Shown: positions 34,592 through 39,748 of the stretch, one piece after another | Numbering within the stretch: the stretch's first letter is position 1 | Layout of the letters: every line of letters begins with the position of its first letter | DNA from: Ruminococcus sp. | Lineage (GTDB): Bacteria > Bacillota > Clostridia > Oscillospirales > Ruminococcaceae | Assembly (NCBI GenBank): GCA_017450925.1 | Contig: JAFSSS010000064.1 | Span: 1-39,748, forward strand | DNA length: 39,748 nucleotides | Direction of reading: 5' to 3' | Notes under the pieces: model-generated | Databases searched by the model: none | What the model saw: the letters and a program-made list of their open reading frames with translations, nothing else | Told to the model about the DNA's origin: nothing | Translations under genes and position numbers: made by a program

Positions 34592-35854
34592 ATGAAGATA
34601 AATCACGGGTGCGCGGTGCTGGGTGCGGCGCTGATGCTTGCCGCCTGCGGGAATACTGATGCAGGTGAAGCGCATATAACTACTATAGCGACCACCGCTG
34701 CGGCAGAGGTGACAACGGCACAGACTGTGACGGCTGCCATTTCCGCCACCACGACTGCGGTCACGACGACTGCGGTGACGACTGTCTCCACCGCCAAAAA
34801 AACTACCCGTAAGACCACCGCCAAGACGACCGAGGCGACTACGGCTGCCACTACAACGACCACGACCCCCACAGCCACCTCGGCAGTGACAACAGAGGCG
34901 GTCACATACACCGACCCGCCGGTGACGGTCACGGAGCAGACCGAGGCGGTGACCCAGCCGCCGGAGACCTCTGCTCAAACCGAAAGGGTAACGGAGGAGA
35001 CCTCTGCCGTCACTGAAAAGAAGGAGGAAAAGCCAGTGGCAGAAACCGATCCCAACGCACCCCCCACCACGCTGTTCTTCGTGAACACCGGAGAAAAGGA
35101 GACCGTTATCACATGGGACGCTTCCGAGGGGGCGGACGGCTACGAGGTGCTGATGAAGAAGAACGGCACCAAATGGGAGCTTATGGGAGAAACCAAGCAG
35201 CAGAGCTTTACCATTACCGGCATCGGTCTTGACAGGGACTACATATTCACGGTAAAGGCCTATAAGCTGATCGACGGAAAGAAGCTCTACTCCGAGCGCT
35301 CCCGCAACTGCGGCTTCCCCTACATGACCAAAAAGGACGGCGTCACCTATGTTGACGGACTGCTGGTAGTCAACAAGACCTACGGCCTGCCGGCAAGCTA
35401 CGGCTGGGGGCTGACCTCTGAAACTCAGGCGGCCTTCAGCGAGATGCAGAAGGGCGCGGCAGCAGACGGATTAAGCATCTGGATATGCTCCGGCTTCCGA
35501 AGCTACAGCTATCAAAGCACCCTTTACTGGAACTATGTTGCCCGGGACGGCAGCCAATGGTCGGCAGACAGATACTCCGCCCGCCCGGGGTTCAGCGAGC
35601 ATCAGTCCGGCTATGCGGTTGACGTCAATCAGGCCAGCCGCTATTTCAACGGCTCGCCGGTGGCAGTCTGGCTGGAGAAGAACTGCTGGAAGTACGGCTT
35701 CATCATCCGTTATCCCTTTGGCAAGGAGGACATTACCGGCTATAACTACGAAAGCTGGCACTGCCGCTATGTCGGCAAGGAAAAAGCCAAGCGGCTCACC
35801 GAGAGCGGCCTGACTATCGAGGAATACTACGGTCTGACTTCGGTCTATTCCTGA
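34592..35854 (+). CDS. VanY-type D-alanyl-D-alanine carboxypeptidase lipoprotein
   Basis: The 420-residue surface protein has a lipobox LAAC (Cys19) and a Thr/Ala-rich linker of about 120 residues (about 25-145). A fibronectin type III-like domain follows (about 155-245; ETVITWDASEGADGYEVLMK), then a C-terminal VanY domain (about 260-415). Zinc and catalytic motifs are SGFRSY, then SEHQSGYAVDV (His and Asp), and SWHCRYVG (His). It should trim the terminal D-Ala from peptidoglycan stems. The linker would let the domain reach through the wall. There are only 29 bases between it and the polyphosphate kinase gene. Confidence 0.9.
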   Translation: MKINHGCAVLGAALMLAACGNTDAGEAHITTIATTAAAEVTTAQTVTAAISATTTAVTTTAVTTVSTAKKTTRKTTAKTTEATTAATTTTTTPTATSAVTTEAVTYTDPPVTVTEQTEAVTQPPETSAQTERVTEETSAVTEKKEEKPVAETDPNAPPTTLFFVNTGEKETVITWDASEGADGYEVLMKKNGTKWELMGETKQQSFTITGIGLDRDYIFTVKAYKLIDGKKLYSERSRNCGFPYMTKKDGVTYVDGLLVVNKTYGLPASYGWGLTSETQAAFSEMQKGAAADGLSIWICSGFRSYSYQSTLYWNYVARDGSQWSADRYSARPGFSEHQSGYAVDVNQASRYFNGSPVAVWLEKNCWKYGFIIRYPFGKEDITGYNYESWHCRYVGKEKAKRLTESGLTIEEYYGLTSVYS

Positions 35855-35914
35855 TCCTGCTTTTCCGCAGTTTATTGCAGATGATAAATATAAATACAAA
35901 GGAGTTAAAAATCA

Positions 35915-37585
35915 ATGCTTACTGACATCGAGATCGCCAAGCAGGCGAAAATGAAGAAGATCTACGACATCGCCCATGAACTGGATATCGCAGACGATGA
36001 TATCGAGCCCTACGGCCACTATAAGGCCAAGCTCTCCGAGGAGCTTTTCACAAAGCTCGCCAATAAGCCCGACGGCAAGCTCATACTCGTTACCGCTATC
36101 AACCCCACTCCTGCCGGCGAGGGCAAGACCACTGTTTCGGTCGGCCTCGCCCAGTCAATGGCAAAGATCGGAAAAAAGGCTATCCTCGCTCTGCGTGAGC
36201 CCTCGCTCGGGCCGGTGTTCGGCATCAAGGGCGGCGCTGCCGGAGGCGGCTACGCACAGGTAGTGCCTATGGAGGATATCAACCTCCACTTCACCGGCGA
36301 TATGCACGCTATAACTGCTGCAAACAACCTTCTCTGCGCCTTGATAGATAACTCCATGCATCAAGGCAATCCCCTCGGCATCGACCAGAGACGCATACTC
36401 TTCAAGCGCTGCCTTGATATGAACGACCGCGCACTAAGAGATATAATCGTCGGCCTCGGCTCAAAGGTCAACGGCATCCCCAGACAGGACAGCTTTCAGA
36501 TAACCGTCGCCTCCGAGATCATGGCGATACTTTGTCTGGCGGCCGACCTTGACGATCTGAAGGCCCGCCTCGAGCGCATCCTTGTGGCCTATACCTACGA
36601 TAACAAGCCGGTCTATGCCAAGGATCTCGGCGGCTGCGGCGCTATGGCTGCTCTGCTGAAGGACGCTCTCAAGCCCAATCTGGTACAGACCCTTGAGAAC
36701 ACTCCCGCGATCATGCACGGCGGCCCCTTTGCAAACATCGCTCACGGCTGCAACTCCGTAAGAGCCACAAAGCTGGGTCTCAAGCTGGCAGACTACACTA
36801 TCACCGAGGCCGGTTTCGGCTCTGACCTCGGCGCGGAGAAGTTCTTTGACATCAAGTGCCGCTTTGCGGGACTCAAGCCCTCCTGCGTAGTGCTGGTGGC
36901 AACTATCCGTGCGCTCAAATACAACGGCGGCGTTCCAAAGACCGAGCTGAAGACCGAGAACGTGGCTGCTCTCGAAAAGGGCATCGTCAACCTCAAGACC
37001 CACATCGAGAATATGCATAAGTTCGGTGTGCCGGTAGTTGTGGCTATCAACCGCTTTGAGTCCGATACCGATGCCGAGATCGCTGTCATCGCCCGCACCT
37101 GCGAGGAAATGGGCGTTAAGTATTCGCTGGCAGAGATCTTCGCCAAGGGCGGCGAGGGCGGAAAGGATCTGGCACAGAAGGTCTGCGACACTATCGCCTC
37201 CACTCCTTCAAGCTACAAGCCGCTGTATGACGAAAAGCTTCCTATCAAGGAGAAGATCGGCACACTGGCAAGAGAGATCTACCGCGCTGACGGCGTTGTA
37301 TATACCGCCCAGGCAGAAAAGTCTATCAAGGAGATCGAGGCACTGGGCTTTGCAGATATCCCTGTCTGCGTAGCCAAGACCCAGTATTCCCTTTCGGACG
37401 ACCCCGCCAAGCTGGGCAAGCCGGAGAACTTCGAGATCACTGTCCGGGATGTAAGGCTCTCGGCAGGTGCCGGCTTTGTGGTAGTCTATACCGGCGACAT
37501 CATGACCATGCCCGGTCTGCCTAAGGTGCCGGCGGCAAACAATATAGATGTTGACAGTAAGGGCAACATCTACGGCCTCTTCTGA
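35915..37585 (+). CDS. fhs: Formate-tetrahydrofolate ligase
   Basis: The 556-residue enzyme makes 10-formyltetrahydrofolate from formate, ATP and tetrahydrofolate, in one-carbon metabolism. The ATP-binding loop [15 protein letters not shown] is at about residues 65-80. The length is that of the family. It starts at ATG 35915 with AAGGAG upstream and ends 16 bases before a strong terminator shared with the convergent histidine kinase gene. Confidence 0.96.
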   Translation: MLTDIEIAKQAKMKKIYDIAHELDIADDDIEPYGHYKAKLSEELFTKLANKPDGKLILVTAINPTPAGEGKTTVSVGLAQSMAKIGKKAILALREPSLGPVFGIKGGAAGGGYAQVVPMEDINLHFTGDMHAITAANNLLCALIDNSMHQGNPLGIDQRRILFKRCLDMNDRALRDIIVGLGSKVNGIPRQDSFQITVASEIMAILCLAADLDDLKARLERILVAYTYDNKPVYAKDLGGCGAMAALLKDALKPNLVQTLENTPAIMHGGPFANIAHGCNSVRATKLGLKLADYTITEAGFGSDLGAEKFFDIKCRFAGLKPSCVVLVATIRALKYNGGVPKTELKTENVAALEKGIVNLKTHIENMHKFGVPVVVAINRFESDTDAEIAVIARTCEEMGVKYSLAEIFAKGGEGGKDLAQKVCDTIASTPSSYKPLYDEKLPIKEKIGTLAREIYRADGVVYTAQAEKSIKEIEALGFADIPVCVAKTQYSLSDDPAKLGKPENFEITVRDVRLSAGAGFVVVYTGDIMTMPGLPKVPAANNIDVDSKGNIYGLF

Positions 37586-37601
37586 TATAAGAGAACAGAT
37601 C

Positions 37602-37638
37602 AAGCCCGCCCGGGACGATTTGCCCGGACGGGCTTTTT
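37602..37638. terminator. Bidirectional terminator between fhs and the histidine kinase gene
   Basis: A stem of 12 pairs with one mismatch (AAGCCCG and CCGGG paired with CCCGG and CGGGCTT) is followed by five T residues on the plus strand. Confidence 0.85.
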
Positions 37639-37649
37639 GTATGTGTATT

Positions 37650-38870
37650 TCAGCCTATTCTCCGCATGACCACGGTAACGCTCATTTTTCCCCCGTCACA
37701 GCGGGCGAAGATATCGCCGTTCATCCTGCTCATAAGCTGGCGGCAGATGTAAAGGCCGAGGCCGCTGCCCGGCTTTCCGCCGGAGTTGGAGCCCCGCCAG
37801 AAGCTGTCGAAGATATGAGGCGTTTCCTCGTCCGGGAGGGTGCAGCCGGTGTTCGTCACTGTTATCAGCCGGCAGTCCTCTTCATCCTCGGCGGTGATGC
37901 TTATCCGTTTCCCGTCGCCGTATTTCAGAGCATTCTCCATAAGGTTCTGCATGACCTCCTCCGCCCGGGCAGGGTCACAGGAGATAAGGCAGTCGCTGAA
38001 ATCTCCTATCTCCAGCTCTGTATGCTCCCGCTCAAGCCGGTCGGTATAGTGTTCCTTTATCCCCCCTATCAGCTCCGAAACATACATCTCTCCCGGCCTA
38101 ACCTCCAGAGCCAGAAAATCTCCGCCGGCTGAATCCATAAGCTGAACGGTGTAGTTCTCTATCTCTCCAGCCTTTGCCGCGATGCCCTTGTATATCTCCT
38201 GCAGCTTGGCCTCGTCCTTGTAAAGCCCTCTGGACAAGGCGCTTGCATACAGCTTGATCGCCGAAAGGGGCGTTTTTATGTCGTGAGATATGGAAAGCAG
38301 CAGCGTCTGCTTGTCCCTGTGCAGCTCCAGCTCACGGCGGTGCTGCTCCTCAATGCTCTCTCTAAGCATATCCGTTCCCCAGATATACCGCCCGAAATAC
38401 CGGCTCCGGCTCTCCTTTAGGGGCATCGCCAGATTGCCGCGGCTAAGCTGATAGGGCACCTCGCTCATCTCGTTGAAGGGCTTTATTATCTGACGGTAAA
38501 TATAGACAAGCACCGTCAGCGTCACCAGCGCACCGGCACCCAGCGCAAGATTCAGGGCTATGCGTCCGCTGCTGCCGGACTTTTCGGCAGCGTAGTCAAA
38601 GCGATAGACCCTGCCGGCGGCATAACGGAAAATGCAGCGGCCGTTATAGGCATAGATGCTGCCGCTTCCGTCATCACTGACCATTCCCGTAATGTACCTG
38701 CATTCAGAAAGGTCGGGCTCCTCTCCCTGCTCCAGCGCATGACAGAGGCGCTCGGCCTCTACTATGTAAAGCCTGTTATCATCACCGCCGGCATACTGCA
38801 CATTAAAGACCGCGAACAAGCCCGCAAACAGCAGCAGCACCGCCGCAATAAGTATCCTATAGCTTTTCAT
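37650..38870 (-). CDS. Sensor histidine kinase
   Basis: The 406-residue membrane kinase has a first membrane helix (about 5-23), an extracytoplasmic sensor of about 80 residues, a second helix (about 105-127) and a HAMP-like linker. The H-box is SHDIKTPLSA with His196, the N-box NLMENALKYG with Asn313, and the G-boxes ITVTNTG and GSGLGLYI. Its start overlaps the response regulator stop in an ATGA arrangement (38867-38870), so the two form one system. The small sensor gives no clue to the signal. Confidence 0.93.
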   Translation of the reverse strand: MKSYRILIAAVLLLFAGLFAVFNVQYAGGDDNRLYIVEAERLCHALEQGEEPDLSECRYITGMVSDDGSGSIYAYNGRCIFRYAAGRVYRFDYAAEKSGSSGRIALNLALGAGALVTLTVLVYIYRQIIKPFNEMSEVPYQLSRGNLAMPLKESRSRYFGRYIWGTDMLRESIEEQHRRELELHRDKQTLLLSISHDIKTPLSAIKLYASALSRGLYKDEAKLQEIYKGIAAKAGEIENYTVQLMDSAGGDFLALEVRPGEMYVSELIGGIKEHYTDRLEREHTELEIGDFSDCLISCDPARAEEVMQNLMENALKYGDGKRISITAEDEEDCRLITVTNTGCTLPDEETPHIFDSFWRGSNSGGKPGSGLGLYICRQLMSRMNGDIFARCDGGKMSVTVVMRRIG

Positions 38871-39529
38871 TGGAATTTATACCCCACGCCCCAGACAGTC
38901 AGTATATGCTCCGGCTTTTTCGGGTCGGCCTCGAGCTTTTCCCGAAGCCGCTTGATATGCACCGTCACCGTCTGAAGCTCCGTCTCCGAGTCGCTCCCCC
39001 AAATATAGGAGAAAATGTATTCCTTTGTCAGCGTCTTCCCAGGGTTTTCCGCCAGCAGGAGCAGAAGGTCATATTCTTTTGCCGTCATCTCCAAAGCCTC
39101 TCCCCTAAGCGACGCCGTCCGCTCACTGCGGTTCAGCACCAGCTCGCCGCATTTAAGCTCGTCCAGCGAATATCTCCGCCGAAACAGCCCGGTTATCTTC
39201 GCCAGCAGCAGGTCAATGTCAAAGGGCTTCTCTATGTAATCATCCGCTCCGATAACAAGACCGTTGAGCTTATCGTTCTTGTCCGTCCGGGCGCTTATTA
39301 TAAAGATCGGCACATCACTGCTGCGTCTTATCTTCTCACAGACCGCAAAGCCGTCCATGCCCTCGATCATCACATCCAGCAGCAGCAGCTTTGCTCCGTA
39401 GCGCTCGAACAGCTCCACCGCCTTGTCGCCGCTGTCCGTCCGGCTGACGGTGTAGCCCTCTGCCCGCAGAAAATCGCAGAGCATCTCCGATATCTCCTTA
39501 TTGTCCTCAACCACAAGAATATCTATCAT
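38867..39529 (-). CDS. OmpR-family response regulator
   Basis: The 220-residue regulator has a receiver domain (1-115; phospho-acceptor Asp52 in LLLLDVMIEG and Lys101 in YIEKPF) and a winged-helix domain (about 125-220). I place the start at ATG 39529, behind GGGGTGGGG. It precedes its kinase gene. A terminator-like hairpin lies just upstream with no clear promoter between, so expression may depend on read-through or on a weak promoter. Targets are unknown. Confidence 0.92.
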   Translation of the reverse strand: MIDILVVEDNKEISEMLCDFLRAEGYTVSRTDSGDKAVELFERYGAKLLLLDVMIEGMDGFAVCEKIRRSSDVPIFIISARTDKNDKLNGLVIGADDYIEKPFDIDLLLAKITGLFRRRYSLDELKCGELVLNRSERTASLRGEALEMTAKEYDLLLLLAENPGKTLTKEYIFSYIWGSDSETELQTVTVHIKRLREKLEADPKKPEHILTVWGVGYKFQ

Positions 39530-39562
39530 ACATTCCCCACCCCTTTGCACTTGGCGCATATC

Positions 39563-39597
39563 AAAAAGGGGGCGGGGCTTTAAAGGTCCCGTCCCCC
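39563..39597 (-). terminator. Terminator-like hairpin upstream of the response regulator
   Basis: On the minus strand, GGGGG and CGGG pair with CCCG and CCCCC, with one bulge, and five T residues follow. It would stop a leftward transcript coming from beyond the window, or attenuate expression of the regulator and kinase genes. Confidence 0.7.
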
Positions 39598-39608
39598 GGT
39601 GTTATTTT

Positions 39609-39748
39609 AGGCAACACCGCACGACCCGCGGCTAACGCCTCTGCACATCATCTGCTTGCCAGCTTTCCGTCATATTACCCAAATTCTCCTTGACTTGCGT
39701 CAGCAAGCCTGCGTCGAATTTAGGCAATCTGACGAAAAGCTGGACGGC
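39609..39748 (+). repeat. Palindromic MITE-like repeat, copy 3 (cut by window end)
   Basis: This copy has the same orientation as copy 2 and matches it almost throughout. The exception is the centre, where the long hairpin of copy 2 is replaced by the short CTTGC-GTCA-GCAAG. The right arm (GACGAAAAGCTGG) restores better pairing with AGCTTTCCGTC of the left arm than copy 2 does. The left flank reads TTTTAGG, so the TA flank is ambiguous here. The right end lies outside the window. Confidence 0.85.

Overview
The window looks like chromosome from a Gram-positive gut anaerobe of the Ruminococcus type (Oscillospiraceae/Ruminococcaceae). This is inferred from moderately GC-rich genes with strong GGAGG ribosome binding sites, a diphosphate-type phosphofructokinase, formate-tetrahydrofolate ligase, a large 2-hydroxyacyl-CoA-dehydratase-activase-like protein, and MalF/MalG-type sugar permeases. 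I see no rRNA, tRNA, CRISPR array, phage genes or intact transposase. About 28 protein genes account for most of the sequence.

Left part (1-7.3 kb): a GH13 glycogen/alpha-glucan debranching enzyme and a PPi-type phosphofructokinase run rightward, each from its own promoter. They converge on gltX and an unknown membrane protein across a bidirectional terminator. A 567-bp non-coding, hairpin-rich stretch (6058-6624) follows, then a cyclase-family (kynurenine-formamidase-like) gene.

Centre (7.3-21.1 kb): a leftward operon of ten genes starts at a consensus promoter near 21.1 kb with a leader of about 210 nt. It encodes two LolD/MacB-type ABC ATPases (one with an AbrB-like tail), a very large solute-binding protein with two carbohydrate-binding-like modules, a MalF/MalG-type permease pair, a membrane-anchored NHL/TPR protein, a YIP1-family membrane protein, a large secreted DUF5696-like protein and a second permease pair. 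No MalK/MsmX-type ATPase and no FtsX/MacB-type permease is present. I read it as one envelope machine for a complex glycan, and it is the best candidate here for an undescribed system. An HD-GYP c-di-GMP phosphodiesterase is transcribed divergently from it.

Right part (23.3-39.7 kb): a two-gene 2-hydroxyacyl-CoA-dehydratase-activase-like system; a leftward queD-queE-folE-queC operon for preQ0 synthesis; divergent from it a CNNM/CorC-like protein coupled to a transglutaminase lipoprotein; a two-domain PPK2 polyphosphate kinase; a VanY-type carboxypeptidase lipoprotein; fhs; and a leftward response regulator/histidine kinase pair.

A non-coding, roughly 194-bp imperfect palindrome with near-identical termini occurs three times: at both window edges and directly on the stop codon of the second activase gene. 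The copies differ by exchange or gain of small internal hairpins, which suggests a modular MITE-like element with TA flanks. All calls come from reading the sequence and ORF translations; no database search was possible.
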